Shown one piece after another: positions 33,520 to 42,916 of a stretch of 54,954 bases of DNA. Source of the DNA: an uncultured Clostridia bacterium (GTDB lineage: Bacteria; Bacillota; Clostridia; Christensenellales; CAG-314); NCBI GenBank assembly GCA_947630425.1, contig CANRHN010000005.1, positions 1 to 54,954 of the forward strand. The letters run 5' to 3'. The notes below the pieces were generated by a model that saw nothing but the letters and a program-made list of their open reading frames with translations, was not told the DNA's origin and made no database searches. Position numbers and translations under genes: made by a program. Every line of letters begins with the position of its first letter. Positions within the stretch are counted from its first letter, which is position 1.

Positions 33520-36500
33520 ATGCTGGAACTCAAACAAATAGTAAAGGATTACCCCGTTGCAAACACTGTGGTACGCGCATTGAAGGGCGTGGACTTGCAA
33601 TTTCGCAGCAGCGAATTCGTTTCCATATTGGGACCGAGCGGTTGCGGCAAAACCACGCTGCTCAACATAATCGGCGGTTTGGACAAGTACACGACAGGAG
33701 ATCTTGTCATAGACGGCGTTTCCACCAAGGACTACAAGGACCGCGATTGGGACACCTACCGAAACCATTCGATAGGGTTTGTTTTTCAAAGCTACAACCT
33801 CATACCCCACCAAAGCATTTTGCAAAACGTTGAGTTGGCTCTTACTCTTGCGGGCGTACCCAAGGGAGAGCGCAAATCGCGTGCCGAAAAAGCCTTGCAG
33901 CGCGTCGGGTTGGGAGACCACATTCACAAACGTCCCAACCAATTGAGCGGCGGACAAATGCAGCGCGTTGCAATTGCCCGCGCGCTTGTCAACGACCCGA
34001 AAATCATTCTTGCGGACGAGCCTACGGGCGCGCTCGACACGGAAACGGGTATTCAGATAATGGAGCTGCTCAAGGAAATGTCGCAGGATCGCCTTGTTAT
34101 CATGGTGACGCACAACCCCGAGCTTGCCGAAAAGTATTCCTCTCGCATAATTCGCATTCTGGACGGCGAAATTGTCGGCGACAGCGCGCCTCTCACGCAA
34201 GCGGACCTTTTGCGCGAAAAGTTCTTGGAAATCAATCACGATGACGACCAAACCACTCAAACGGCAGCGCAACCAAGCGCAAAGGGCGCAAAAAAAGCCA
34301 GGAAAAAGGCAAAAAAGCGTTCGTCTATGTCCTTTTGGACGGCGTTCAAGCTGTCTTTGAACAATTTGTTCACAAAAAAGGGGCGCACCGTTCTTACTTC
34401 CTTTGCGGGCAGTATCGGCATTATCGGAATTGCGTTGATACTGTCGGTGTCGCAAGGCATGACCAACTATATAGATATGGTGGAGCAACAAACGCTTACC
34501 ACCTATCCTCTTACCATACAATCCACATCTATGGACTTGTCCTCTCTTGCGGCATCCATCATGACGCAGGATGCCGAAACGATAAACGCGGACGGCAAGG
34601 TGTACCAACGTTCCATTGTGCAAAACGTCGCCAAAATGGTAAAAGCCACCAACAACAACACCAACGACCTCAAATCCTTCAAAAAGTTTCTCGAACAGGA
34701 AGTCGCCAAAGAGGACAGCAAATTGCACAGCGCGGTAGCGGGTCTGCAATATAGCTACAATCTTGATTTGCTTGTATACATGAAAAATCCTCACCCCGCC
34801 GAGGGCGAAAGTGCAATTCAACCTTCCGACCCAGCTATACTTGTGCAAAAGGTTGTAACCCGTCTGTTGAAGGACGATATGCAGTCGGCGTTGGGCGGCT
34901 ATTTCAATTCGTTGAGCAATTTTTCTCTTAATGTGTGGCAGGAACTGTTGCCCGGTCTGAACGGCGAACCCGTGAATGATGTTTTGAAAGATCAGTACGA
35001 TCTTGTCGAAGGCGAGTGGCCCGACAACTACGACGAAATTGTTTTGGTACTCAACGACAACAACGAACTCAGCGACATAGCTTTGTACACATTGGGATTT
35101 ATCGGGGACGACTACATTCAAAAGATATATGACGCAATCGACAACGACAAAGAGTTGGACGCAAGCGAGTTGGCGCACAGTTGGAGCTACCAAGAAATTT
35201 GCGACAGCGTTTGCCGCGTCATACTCAACTCCGACTGTTACTACAAAGCGGGCGATGTTTGGTTGGATAAGAGGGACAATCCCACTTTGCTCAACAACCT
35301 TTACGATAGCGCTCTTCCGCTCAAGATAACGGGCATCATTCGCCCCAACCCCGACGCGACGGCACACATGCTCACAGGAGCGGTGGCTTACACTTCGCAA
35401 CTTGCCGAGTACGTAGTACAGCGTTCCGAGCAGTCGGAAGTCATCAAGGAACAGCGAAAAAATCCCGATATCGACGTGTTTACGGGGTTGCCCTTTACAA
35501 CGGTAAAAAATTCTTGGGACAACCAAACAAAAGCACAGGCTTTTTTGGAAAACTATAACTCCTTGCCCTACACGGCTACCGAGGCAAACGCGCCCTCTCG
35601 CGAAGAGACGTATTTGGACATACAGTGTTACGAACACCCCGAGCAGATAAAAGCATTTGCCGACATATTTATTCAAGGCGTAGAAAAAGATCCCTCTTCA
35701 TTTCGCTTGATGATAGATATGATGGCGGATCAAATGGCGCAGGAAATAGGCATTTCGGCGGATGCGTTACGCTCTCTTGTAGGTCAAATGCAGGACGAGC
35801 AATTGGTCAGTTTTGCTGCAACGCAAGCGGAAAGCGTCGGCAGAATGCAGTACAGACAAGCATGTCAAAGAACGCTAAGTAATGACGAGGCTACCCGTCA
35901 CGCCACCATAGACGCAGCCGTTGCGCAGCGCGGCGACGAAACGGACGAACAGTACCAAACCCGTCTTGCAACCTACTACGACGAAACCGTCACGGAGTTT
36001 TCCACTTCCTCTTACGAAGAAAATTTGCGTTTGATGGGCTACGTCGATTTAGACGACCCAACAGCTGTCAACATTTATGCAAGCAGTTTTGAAGCAAAGG
36101 ACATTATAGCGGAGGAGATCGACCGCTACAACGAGGAAGTTATAACGGACGAAAGTCAAAAAATAGAGTACACCGACCTTGTTGCGCTTGTCATGTCGGC
36201 GGTTACGACGATAGTCAACGCCGTCACATACGTGCTGGTGGCGTTTGTGGCAATTTCTCTGGTGGTGTCCTCTATCATGATAGGCGTCATCACGCTGATT
36301 TCCGTACAGGAACGCACCAAGGAAATAGGCATTTTGCGCGCCATAGGCGCGTCCAAAAGAGACGTCAGCAGCATGTTCAATGCGGAAACGATCATTATCG
36401 GCTTTGCCGCGGGCTTGATAGGCGTGTTGTTTACGTACATTTTGTGTTTGCCCATCAACCTGATTTTGCATGCGTTGACGCACATCAACACTCTCAACGC

Positions 36501-36627
36501 GGTACTTCCGCCGTTGGCGGCATTGATACTTGTGGCAATCAGCGTGTTGCTTACGCTGTTTGCGGGATTTATACCTTCGCGCAGCGCAGCCAAAAAAGAC
36601 CCCGTTGTTGCATTGCGCACGGAATAA
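33520..36627 (+). CDS. MacB-like ABC transporter, ATPase fused to FtsX-type permease
   Basis: Single-chain half-transporter of the MacB/LolCDE (type VII) class. Residues 1-~225 are the ATPase: GPSGCGKTT Walker A, LSGGQMQR signature, [11 protein letters not shown]alker B. A Lys/Ala-rich linker (~245-270) follows, then TM1 (~290), a ~570-residue extracytoplasmic domain, and three C-terminal FtsX segments with the [21 protein letters not shown] motif. It ends [16 protein letters not shown], a typical family end. These transporters move lipoproteins or peptides or send mechanical signals. 1035 residues. AAGGAGA precedes the ATG. Last gene before a terminator. Confidence 0.9.
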   Translation: MLELKQIVKDYPVANTVVRALKGVDLQFRSSEFVSILGPSGCGKTTLLNIIGGLDKYTTGDLVIDGVSTKDYKDRDWDTYRNHSIGFVFQSYNLIPHQSILQNVELALTLAGVPKGERKSRAEKALQRVGLGDHIHKRPNQLSGGQMQRVAIARALVNDPKIILADEPTGALDTETGIQIMELLKEMSQDRLVIMVTHNPELAEKYSSRIIRILDGEIVGDSAPLTQADLLREKFLEINHDDDQTTQTAAQPSAKGAKKARKKAKKRSSMSFWTAFKLSLNNLFTKKGRTVLTSFAGSIGIIGIALILSVSQGMTNYIDMVEQQTLTTYPLTIQSTSMDLSSLAASIMTQDAETINADGKVYQRSIVQNVAKMVKATNNNTNDLKSFKKFLEQEVAKEDSKLHSAVAGLQYSYNLDLLVYMKNPHPAEGESAIQPSDPAILVQKVVTRLLKDDMQSALGGYFNSLSNFSLNVWQELLPGLNGEPVNDVLKDQYDLVEGEWPDNYDEIVLVLNDNNELSDIALYTLGFIGDDYIQKIYDAIDNDKELDASELAHSWSYQEICDSVCRVILNSDCYYKAGDVWLDKRDNPTLLNNLYDSALPLKITGIIRPNPDATAHMLTGAVAYTSQLAEYVVQRSEQSEVIKEQRKNPDIDVFTGLPFTTVKNSWDNQTKAQAFLENYNSLPYTATEANAPSREETYLDIQCYEHPEQIKAFADIFIQGVEKDPSSFRLMIDMMADQMAQEIGISADALRSLVGQMQDEQLVSFAATQAESVGRMQYRQACQRTLSNDEATRHATIDAAVAQRGDETDEQYQTRLATYYDETVTEFSTSSYEENLRLMGYVDLDDPTAVNIYASSFEAKDIIAEEIDRYNEEVITDESQKIEYTDLVALVMSAVTTIVNAVTYVLVAFVAISLVVSSIMIGVITLISVQERTKEIGILRAIGASKRDVSSMFNAETIIIGFAAGLIGVLFTYILCLPINLILHALTHINTLNAVLPPLAALILVAISVLLTLFAGFIPSRSAAKKDPVVALRTE

Positions 36628-36642
36628 GAATTGTTAAAGACC

Positions 36643-36708
36643 ACCAACCCCCGTTTGCTAAAAGTCGAACAAAAAAACGGTTTTTGGCGGCATGGGGGTC
36701 GGTTTTTG
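36643..36708 (+). terminator. Terminator after the MacB-like gene
   Basis: ACCAACCCCC (36643-36652) pairs with GGGGGTCGGT (36694-36703), with one mismatch and an inner AT-rich loop, followed by TTTTTG. Confidence 0.6.
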
Positions 36709-36766
36709 AAATGCAGGCGACACAAATTACAAAATCGGGTCATTTGAAAAATTCGACAAAAACAAA

Positions 36767-36795
36767 TTGACAGAATTTTGCATATAATTTACAAT
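36767..36795 (+). promoter_or_regulatory. Promoter of the second degV gene
   Basis: Perfect TTGACA at 36767-36772, 17-nt spacer, TACAAT at 36790-36795. A TATAAT at 36783 is too close to the -35 to be used with it. Confidence 0.7.
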
Positions 36796-36808
36796 AAAAA
36801 AGTTATTG

Positions 36809-36852
36809 TTGCGCGTTGCAACCATGCGAAAAAATAAAGTGCAATTGCGCAA
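36809..36852 (+). promoter_or_regulatory. Leader hairpin of the second degV gene
   Basis: TTGCGCGTTGCA (36809-36820) pairs with TGCAATTGCGCAA (36840-36852) over about 12 bp around an A-rich loop, within the ~70-nt leader and 20 bases before the ATG. Function unknown; it could affect mRNA stability or translation. Confidence 0.5.
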
Positions 36853-36872
36853 ACTTGTTACGGGAGACAAAA

Positions 36873-37739
36873 ATGAAAGATTATTTGTTGTTTATGGACG
36901 TGTCGGGAGACGTTGCTCGCAACTATGTCGATGAGGGAAAGATAAAACTCATTCCGATGGAGTTTGTAATTGACGGCGAGGTGCGAGTCTACACCGACGA
37001 TCAAAACGGTATAGATCCCGTTGAATTTTACGAATTTGTCAAGCGCAAAGCCCCCATGAGTACCACGCAAATTTCTCCCTCCAAGTGGGCGGAATTTGTC
37101 GAACCGTACCTCAAACAGGGACAAAGCGTGCTGTGCCTTTGCCTAAGCAGCGGACTTTCCAATTCCTACAACTCCGCCCTTTCCGCGGCAGAGGAACTCA
37201 ACGCACGCTATGCCGACGCAAAGTTTGTCCCCGTAGATTCGTTGCGCGCAACGGGCATTTCCGGTTTGATTGCCGAGCGTATGGTAGAAAACAAGGAAAA
37301 GGGACTTTCCATTGACGAAAACCTTGCCGACCTGAACGAATTTCGTCACAAAACGCTTGCTTGCGCTTACGTTGACGATCTTGACAGTCTGAAACGCGGC
37401 GGACGTATCAGCCGTACCGTGGCGTTTTTCGGCGGATTGTTGGACATCAAACCCCTCATTCAATTCAATGCGGACGGAACGTTGTCCGTATGGGGAAAGC
37501 AACGCGGCTACAAAAAGTCCATCGCCAATATGATCCAATACTACCTGAACAAAACGGATGTAGACAACCTTCACACGGTGTACATCACGCACGCCAACGA
37601 CGAAGTGTACGCCAACGAGCTTGCGGCAAGGGTGCGCGAGGTCAACCCAAACGTTGAGGTAAAAATCAGGCTCCTTTCTCCCATCATCGGAGTACACCTC
37701 GGACCAAGCGCAATGGTACTCGGTTTTATAGGAAAGTAA
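36873..37739 (+). CDS. DegV family fatty-acid-binding protein, second copy
   Basis: A 288-residue DegV/FakB-type protein, paralogous to the one at 8297. It has the STTQISPSKW and LCLSSGLSNSYNSA segments that line the acyl pocket, DDLDSLKRGGRISRT (~residues 169-183) and the C-terminal LLSPIIGVHLGPSAMVLGFIG. GGGAGA precedes the ATG at 36873; an upstream in-frame ATG lacks a ribosome site. Single-gene unit between its own promoter and a shared terminator. Confidence 0.92.
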   Translation: MKDYLLFMDVSGDVARNYVDEGKIKLIPMEFVIDGEVRVYTDDQNGIDPVEFYEFVKRKAPMSTTQISPSKWAEFVEPYLKQGQSVLCLCLSSGLSNSYNSALSAAEELNARYADAKFVPVDSLRATGISGLIAERMVENKEKGLSIDENLADLNEFRHKTLACAYVDDLDSLKRGGRISRTVAFFGGLLDIKPLIQFNADGTLSVWGKQRGYKKSIANMIQYYLNKTDVDNLHTVYITHANDEVYANELAARVREVNPNVEVKIRLLSPIIGVHLGPSAMVLGFIGK

Positions 37740-37740
37740 C

Positions 37741-37771
37741 AAAATGACTCTGTTTTTCACAGAGTCATTTT
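37741..37771. terminator. Bidirectional terminator
   Basis: Perfect 13-bp stem AAAATGACTCTGT / ACAGAGTCATTTT, directly after the degV stop and 24 bases from the convergent YbjN-like stop. Confidence 0.9.
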
Positions 37772-37794
37772 GTTGGTCGAATTTCGGCGCGCGG

Positions 37795-38274
37795 TCAGTG
37801 TTCTTTTATAAATTTTTGTAACTCTTCCAAAGTCATTTCGCCTTCCGTAACGGCTTTGAGCTTGTCGTTGAATTTGTCTATCATATTGCAGGAAAGAATT
37901 ATCATATAGCGACACACTTCCACGCTGATCATGCTTTGCATGTATGGTATAACCAGCTTAAACGCCACAAATCCGTCGGAGTAGTCCATTTCAAAGCAAC
38001 CGTTGAGCATGGACCAATTTGCGCGCGTCAACGCCAGGGCAAGCAAGTCGCGTTTGTCCTCCGGCACGGTAAAGGGCATGGGGGATTTGAGGTACATCAA
38101 CTGCCTGTCAACGTCGATACGGATCACCAACTTCATTGTCAGGTCCTTTCCCACCGCCGACGTAAACACGGCAAAGTTATCTTCGTTTTCCTCCGTGTTG
38201 TACTTCCATTGCATGTTATCCAACGCTTCGCACAGCGTTTGGTACACAATTTTTGCTTCGTCTTTCTTTGCCAT
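37795..38274 (-). CDS. YbjN-domain-like protein
   Basis: A 159-residue soluble protein. The pattern of a paired alpha/beta fold with RQLMYLKSPMPFTVPEDKRDLLALALTRAN, then MLNGCFEMDYSDGFVAFKLVIP, fits the YbjN/type III chaperone-like fold. Molecular role unknown. Start ATG at 38274 behind AGGAGC; the frame extends upstream without a ribosome site. Promoter TTGCAA-17-TATACT at 38324-38296. Divergent from the zinc-ribbon gene. Confidence 0.75.
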   Translation of the reverse strand: MAKKDEAKIVYQTLCEALDNMQWKYNTEENEDNFAVFTSAVGKDLTMKLVIRIDVDRQLMYLKSPMPFTVPEDKRDLLALALTRANWSMLNGCFEMDYSDGFVAFKLVIPYMQSMISVEVCRYMIILSCNMIDKFNDKLKAVTEGEMTLEELQKFIKEH

Positions 38275-38295
38275 ACTTAGCTCCTTTTCAAATTG

Positions 38296-38324
38296 AGTAT
38301 AGCATATTGCGCCTGTCTTTGCAA
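38296..38324 (-). promoter_or_regulatory. Promoter of the YbjN-like gene
   Basis: TTGCAA (38324-38319), 17-nt spacer, TATACT (38301-38296) on the minus strand. Confidence 0.65.
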
Positions 38325-38408
38325 CCTCTTTGAAAATTTGACGTTTTTTTTGTTGCAATACAAGTAAAATTTTGTCAATTGGCAACACTTGTTGTGAGGT
38401 GAAAAGCT

Positions 38409-38555
38409 ATGAAATGCAGCAAATGCAACAACGAAATCGACCCCAACGACTACTGCGTATGTACCAAGTGCCGCAAAAAAATGTGCCCTTCCTGCGCCGA
38501 CAGAAACGCTTTTGTGTGCAGCGATTGCGGCGGCGATGTGGCGTATTTGTCCTAA
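38409..38555 (+). CDS. 48-residue double zinc-ribbon protein
   Basis: A very small protein of 48 residues with four CxxC-type pairs: CSKC, CVCTKC, CPSC and CSDC (nine Cys in total). Eight or more Cys could bind two zinc ions. It reads MKCSKCNNEIDPND at the start and ends CGGDVAYLS. GAGGTG lies at the right distance from the ATG. Promoter not clear; TTGACG at 38338 with TACAAG (15-nt spacer) is a weak candidate. It resembles DUF/zinc-ribbon peptides but no function can be given. Confidence 0.75.
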   Translation: MKCSKCNNEIDPNDYCVCTKCRKKMCPSCADRNAFVCSDCGGDVAYLS

Positions 38556-38560
38556 AAAAA

Positions 38561-38581
38561 CACCGCACAGATGATGCGGTG
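38561..38581. terminator. Terminator between the zinc-ribbon gene and murC
   Basis: CACCGCA / TGCGGTG stem; the minus strand continues into seven T, so it best serves murC. Confidence 0.8.
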
Positions 38582-38618
38582 CAAGTAAAAAAGAAAAAAC
38601 AACATTTTCTTTTGTGCG

Positions 38619-39935
38619 TTAAAGTTGGTTGGCAAGCTTGTTGATGTCGCCTGCGCCAAGTATCAGCAGAATGTCTTTTTCCGTGGCGTTGCCGAATATC
38701 CATCGGCGTGCCGAGGCAAAGTCCGTCAAAAAACAGGCGTTTAGCCCTTTTGCCGCCGCCGATTGGGCGAGCAGGTAGGAGTTGACGCCCGCAATCGGCT
38801 TTTCCCGAGCGGAGTAGACGGGCAGGTAGGCTACAGCGTCCGCTTGTTTGAAGCAATCGGAAAAACCTTCCCAAAACGCCTTTGTGCGCGTGTAAGTGTG
38901 AGGTTGAAACACGCACAGCACGCGCCCTTTCGTCATGCTTTTTGCCGTGGCGACGGAACAGGCAATTTCCGTCGGGTGGTGCGCGTAATCCAACACCGTT
39001 TTGCCAATGCCCGCAATTTGCAGCTCGGTCCAACGTCTGTCAACCCCGACAAAACGGTTGAGACCCGTGCAGGCAACGTCCGCGGGTATGCCCAACACTT
39101 GCGCGGCGGCAAGCGCAGCCAACGCATTGTGTACGTTGTGTTTGCCGGGCACTTGCAACGAAATGCGATGTTTGGCGTTGTCGGGTTCTACCATATCGAA
39201 GCAGGGCTTGCCTTCCGTCAGTTGTAGGTTGCCGACAGTGTAAATTTTGTCGAACAGCACTCTGTTTTTGTGAGGGCAAAGACCTTTCAATTCGCTTGGT
39301 AGCACAATCCAGCCTGTTTTGCCCACGTTTTGGAAAAAACTTGCAAATGCGCGACGAACGTCCTCCAAATCGCCGTAACAATCGGGGTGATCGTGTTCGG
39401 CGTTGAGGCACACGCACACCGTCGGGTGCAGTTGCAAAAAGCTGCGGTTAAACTCGCACGCTTCCGCAATGACCGTGTGCGTTCCCGCAAAGAAGTTGTT
39501 GCCGCGGTACAATCCGCCGACAAACGCGGCATGTTCCATTCCCGCCGCGACCAAAATTTCGTGCAGCATGGCGGTGACGGTCGTTTTGCCGTGAGTTCCG
39601 CACACCGCAATTCGGTTTTCAAAGCTGTCGAACACAACGCCCAACAACTGTTCGCGCAACAACACGGGCACGCCAAGGTGTAAAGCGCGCGCAACTTCCT
39701 CGTTGGATGTGGGCACGGCAGAGGTTCTCACAACCAACTGCGCGCCGTCAATGTTTGCCGAATTGTGTCCGACAAACACTTTTATGCCAAGTTTTTTTAA
39801 CGCTTGCGTTTCCTCCGACTCCGTTCTGTCGCTGCCGGAAACATCGTAGCCCAAGCCGAAAAGGTGTTGCGCCAAGCCGCTCATTCCCACTCCGCCTATA
39901 CCCACAAAGTGTACCCGACGGGGGACCTCGTCCAT
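38619..39935 (-). CDS. murC: UDP-N-acetylmuramate--L-alanine ligase
   Basis: Adds L-alanine to UDP-MurNAc with ATP, the first amino acid of the peptidoglycan stem. 438 residues. Motifs: VHFVGIGGVGMSGLA (N-terminal UDP-binding loop), CGTHGKTTVTAM (ATP P-loop), the EACEFNRSFL metal-binding region, HNVHNALAALAAA, and DYAHHPTEI in the C-terminal domain. Length is normal. No ribosome site precedes either candidate ATG (39941 or 39935). Both sit within six bases of a TACAAT -10 (39947-39942), so the mRNA is probably leaderless. Alone on this strand, ending at a terminator. Confidence 0.95.
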   Translation of the reverse strand: MDEVPRRVHFVGIGGVGMSGLAQHLFGLGYDVSGSDRTESEETQALKKLGIKVFVGHNSANIDGAQLVVRTSAVPTSNEEVARALHLGVPVLLREQLLGVVFDSFENRIAVCGTHGKTTVTAMLHEILVAAGMEHAAFVGGLYRGNNFFAGTHTVIAEACEFNRSFLQLHPTVCVCLNAEHDHPDCYGDLEDVRRAFASFFQNVGKTGWIVLPSELKGLCPHKNRVLFDKIYTVGNLQLTEGKPCFDMVEPDNAKHRISLQVPGKHNVHNALAALAAAQVLGIPADVACTGLNRFVGVDRRWTELQIAGIGKTVLDYAHHPTEIACSVATAKSMTKGRVLCVFQPHTYTRTKAFWEGFSDCFKQADAVAYLPVYSAREKPIAGVNSYLLAQSAAAKGLNACFLTDFASARRWIFGNATEKDILLILGAGDINKLANQL

Positions 39936-40051
39936 TCTCATATTGTACTTTATGCTGTTTGTCCGCAAAACTGTTACAAGCAACTTTTAGCGTAAAACAT
40001 CGGACTTGCCCCGCGCGTAGACCGCCTCGCGTTTGGTCGGAATCTCAAAAA

Positions 40052-40074
40052 AAAAGACCAACCATCGTTGGTCT
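40052..40074 (-). terminator. Terminator of rpmE
   Basis: AGACCAAC / GTTGGTCT around a four-base loop, followed by a long T run on the minus strand. Confidence 0.9.
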
Positions 40075-40087
40075 CTGACTGTTTGCG

Positions 40088-40294
40088 TTACTGCAAGCCG
40101 TACTTTTTCTTGAACTTGTCAACTCTTCCGCCGGCGTCTACAAGCTTTTGCTTACCCGTAAAGTAGGGGTGGCACTTGTTGCAAATTTCCACTTTGATAA
40201 TGTTGGTATCTTTGGTGGTGCCGGTTTCGAAGGTTGCGCCACAAGCACATACAACAGTCGCTCTGTGATAATTCGGATGTATACCTTGTTTCAT
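40088..40294 (-). CDS. rpmE: 50S ribosomal protein bL31, zinc-binding type
   Basis: Ribosomal protein at the intersubunit bridge of the 50S subunit. 68 residues starting [16 protein letters not shown]; the four-Cys zinc site is present (CAC near residue 16 and CNKC near 37), so this is the zinc-containing C+ paralogue. GAGGTG precedes the ATG at 40294. In many Clostridia rpmE precedes yqhQ-prmC-prfA; here that cluster lies ~6.5 kb away on the other strand. Confidence 0.97.
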   Translation of the reverse strand: MKQGIHPNYHRATVVCACGATFETGTTKDTNIIKVEICNKCHPYFTGKQKLVDAGGRVDKFKKKYGLQ

Positions 40295-40326
40295 TGTTCG
40301 CACCTCTCAAATTTTTTTGCCATTTT

Positions 40327-40355
40327 ATTGTACAAGATTACTTTCAATCCGTCAA
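40327..40355 (-). promoter_or_regulatory. Promoter of rpmE
   Basis: TTGACG (40355-40350), 17-nt spacer, TACAAT (40332-40327) on the minus strand. Confidence 0.75.
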
Positions 40356-40399
40356 GCGTTTGAACCAAAAGTATGGCGCGGGAATTTTTTGCGTAAACG

Positions 40400-40428
40400 T
40401 TGTCAAAAAATGCATAAAGTTATATAAT
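40400..40428 (+). promoter_or_regulatory. Promoter of the ABC exporter pair
   Basis: TTGTCA at 40400-40405, 17-nt spacer, TATAAT at 40423-40428. Confidence 0.75.
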
Positions 40429-40456
40429 GATATTCGACTACAACAAGGAGAAGCGT

Positions 40457-41374
40457 ATGTCGGATATTGTTATTTCTACGACCAATCTTACCAAAAGCTA
40501 CAACGGCGTTCGCGTGGTAGACAATGTTACTCTCACGGTAAACAGCGGCGCAATCGTGGGCTTGGTGGGCAAAAACGGCGCGGGCAAAACCACGTTGCTA
40601 AGACTTTTAACGGGCTTGGTCAAACCCGATTCGGGCAGTTTTGAGTTGATGTCGGGCGTTGCGCGTAACAGCACCGACGTGGCAGCAATAGTGGAAAGTC
40701 CATCGTTGTACAACAATCTTTCCGCTGTGGAAAATTTGCAAATTCAGTGCAAGCTGCTGGGAATAAAGGAAGACTTTAACTACCTGAACCAAACGCTTGG
40801 TTTGGTGGGTTTGAATTCGCAAAACAGGCGCAAGGTCAAAAATTACTCTTTGGGAATGCGTCAACGCCTTGCGATAGCCATGGCGTTGGTGGGCAAGCCC
40901 AAATTGTTGCTGTTGGACGAGCCTACAAACGGTCTCGATCCGGACGGCATACGACAAATGCGAGAAATTTTGACAACTCTAAACCGAGAACAGGGCGTAA
41001 CGGTGCTTGTTTCCAGCCACATTTTGTCGGAATTGAGCAAGCTTGCCACGGAGTACTACATCATGGAAAAGGGCAAGGTGCTCAAGCACGTCACCGCCGA
41101 GGAGTTGGAAGAAAACCAAGGCAACAGTTACCGCATTTCCGTCAACAATGCGGAAGCGGCAGAGGCAGTGCTTGCCAAGCTCGGGCGTGTTGTCAGAGTG
41201 GGCTCGGCTCAAATAGAATTGTTTGCGGACGCTTCTGTAACGCAAATTTTGCTGTTGTTGGCAGAGGCGGACGTAATCGTTTCGGGCATAACTCGGTCGG
41301 GCGACGCGTTGGAAGACTTTTATGTTAAGACGCTGCGCGAAACCGAGTCGCAAAACAAAGGAGGCGCACAATGA
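40457..41374 (+). CDS. ABC transporter ATP-binding protein (ABC-2 exporter type)
   Basis: ATPase subunit of a two-gene ABC-2 exporter. The 305-residue protein has GKNGAGKTT (Walker A), the variant signature [24 protein letters not shown] (Walker B) and SSHILSEL (switch His). The ~90-residue C-terminal extension is typical of bacitracin/lantibiotic-type (BcrA-like) ATPases. Substrate unknown; it could be drug or peptide efflux. AAGGAG precedes the ATG. The stop overlaps the permease start (ATGA). Confidence 0.9.
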   Translation: MSDIVISTTNLTKSYNGVRVVDNVTLTVNSGAIVGLVGKNGAGKTTLLRLLTGLVKPDSGSFELMSGVARNSTDVAAIVESPSLYNNLSAVENLQIQCKLLGIKEDFNYLNQTLGLVGLNSQNRRKVKNYSLGMRQRLAIAMALVGKPKLLLLDEPTNGLDPDGIRQMREILTTLNREQGVTVLVSSHILSELSKLATEYYIMEKGKVLKHVTAEELEENQGNSYRISVNNAEAAEAVLAKLGRVVRVGSAQIELFADASVTQILLLLAEADVIVSGITRSGDALEDFYVKTLRETESQNKGGAQ

Positions 41375-42195
41375 CCAATATATTGTCCGTGTTGTTTTAC
41401 CGTCTCAAAAAGAGCAAGTTGTTTTGGGTGATGTTGGGAGTGACGGCAGTGTTGCCGATACTTTCGGTGTTGCTTTTGGTAACCTTGGGTGCGTTTGTGT
41501 CTCCTTTTTTTGACGAGGCGGAAGTCGGTTTTTGGGAAATCCTTCACGAACTCAACATCACAACGTCGGAGCTTTCTTCCTATGGCGATTTGATGCACAT
41601 CTCGTCGTTGCTTGCAATCATCACATCAAGCGTCTTTTTGAGCAAAGAGTTTTCCTACGGCACGTACCGTAACGTTTTGCTTGCCAATCGCAGTCGTTTG
41701 GAGCTGTACGCCTCTCACCTGATTGTGTCTATGGTCATCGGCGCCGGTTTTTTGGGCGCGTCGATGACAACAACGCTTGTCGCTTCGGGCGCGGCGTTTG
41801 GGTTTGGTCAAATGCCTGCATTGGAGTGTGTCGGCGCAGTGGTAACGGCTTTTGCAATGGGTCTTGTGTCTGTGGCTTTTGCGCAGGTGCTGATGTGCAT
41901 GCTGTTGTTCTGCACGCGCAGATTGGCGGTTGCGCTTGCCTGCTCGATAGTGATATGTATGGTCGCGCCCGGTCTCATTGCGACGTTTGTGGAGTTGATG
42001 GGCGTTTTCAGCTTGCTGTCGGCGGGAGAGGTGAACATAGACTCGACTTGGACGCCGCTCTACAACGCTTCTTTGTTGGACGTTGCGGATTTGAACGGCG
42101 CGCTTGTCGGCAAAATTCTACTCTACCTTGTGCCCTTGACTGTGTTTTTCGGCTTTATGGGCTGGGTGGGCTTCCGCAAAGCGGATCTTAAGTAA
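41371..42195 (+). CDS. ABC-2 type transporter permease
   Basis: Membrane partner of the ATPase just upstream. 274 residues with about six membrane segments and the ABC-2 [23 protein letters not shown] segment after TM2. It is poorly conserved at family level, so substrate cannot be told. GGAGG precedes the ATG; four-base overlap with the ATPase gene. Confidence 0.85.
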   Translation: MTNILSVLFYRLKKSKLFWVMLGVTAVLPILSVLLLVTLGAFVSPFFDEAEVGFWEILHELNITTSELSSYGDLMHISSLLAIITSSVFLSKEFSYGTYRNVLLANRSRLELYASHLIVSMVIGAGFLGASMTTTLVASGAAFGFGQMPALECVGAVVTAFAMGLVSVAFAQVLMCMLLFCTRRLAVALACSIVICMVAPGLIATFVELMGVFSLLSAGEVNIDSTWTPLYNASLLDVADLNGALVGKILLYLVPLTVFFGFMGWVGFRKADLK

Positions 42196-42210
42196 AACGG
42201 CAACAAAAAA

Positions 42211-42256
42211 AGGCTTGCTCTGTGGCAATACGTCACATTGCAAGTCTTTTTTTTGT
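42211..42256. terminator. Bidirectional terminator
   Basis: AGGCTTGC / GCAAGTCT with an inner TGTG/CACA pair, A-run before and T-run after, between convergent genes. Confidence 0.75.
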
Positions 42257-42268
42257 ATATAATTTGTA

Positions 42269-42916
42269 CTACCAAACAAAGTTTGCCCGCGCGCTTTCGC
42301 CGTTATCTATCACTATGTCCTGCGCGGTCATAGACTTGTTCACAACGGCGACAAAGTACACCCATTCGGCAATTTCTTCGGCTGACGCCCACTTTTTTAG
42401 GGGCGTTTCCTCCATTATCTGTTGCCAAAGGCGAGGTTCGTTCATCACGTGAGCGTTCAGTGGCGTTGTCACTCCTCCGGGCGAAATACTGTTGCTTGTA
42501 GCTCCCCAAGGGGCAACGCGTAAAGCAACGTTTTTCATATAGCTTACAACCCCGCCCTTGGAAGCGACGTACTCGGGAAATTCCGATCCCGTCGTCGCGC
42601 TTGCAGACGCCACAAAGACAATGCTTTTTATGCCTTTACGCACTCCGTATTGCTCCGTTATGCGCATTGCGCCCTTCAAATTGACGTCGATGTCCCGTCC
42701 GCTGTTTTGCACGCCCGCGTTGTTGACAAGCACGTCCACGTTGTCAATTTGCGGCAATTTGTCGCAAGCCACGTCCGCCACAAAGTGCATGTAGCGCGCG
42801 TGACGAATGTCGGCGGGAAGCACGTCCAAGCCCACAACGTCGTGTCCGCAAGAAAGAAATTTTTGCGCAACGGCTTTTCCTATTCCATTGCTGCTGCCCG
42901 TAACAAGCACTTTCAT
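42269..42916 (-). CDS. Short-chain dehydrogenase/reductase
   Basis: NAD(P)-dependent SDR enzyme of 215 residues. Cofactor motif LVTGSSNGIGKA (TGxxxGxG) at residues ~4-15, VLVNNAGV (NNAG), a Ser in FVASASATT and the catalytic YVASK (YxxxK), followed by SPGGVTTPLNA. Substrate unknown. Cotranscribed with the upstream VUT-family gene (four-base overlap), although a metabolic link is not evident. Confidence 0.88.
   Translation of the reverse strand: MKVLVTGSSNGIGKAVAQKFLSCGHDVVGLDVLPADIRHARYMHFVADVACDKLPQIDNVDVLVNNAGVQNSGRDIDVNLKGAMRITEQYGVRKGIKSIVFVASASATTGSEFPEYVASKGGVVSYMKNVALRVAPWGATSNSISPGGVTTPLNAHVMNEPRLWQQIMEETPLKKWASAEEIAEWVYFVAVVNKSMTAQDIVIDNGESARANFVW

Noticed and set aside
33496..35676. 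726-codon minus-strand frame inside the MacB-like gene
   Set aside because: Antisense of a gene with intact ABC motifs; no start signals and no domain resemblance.
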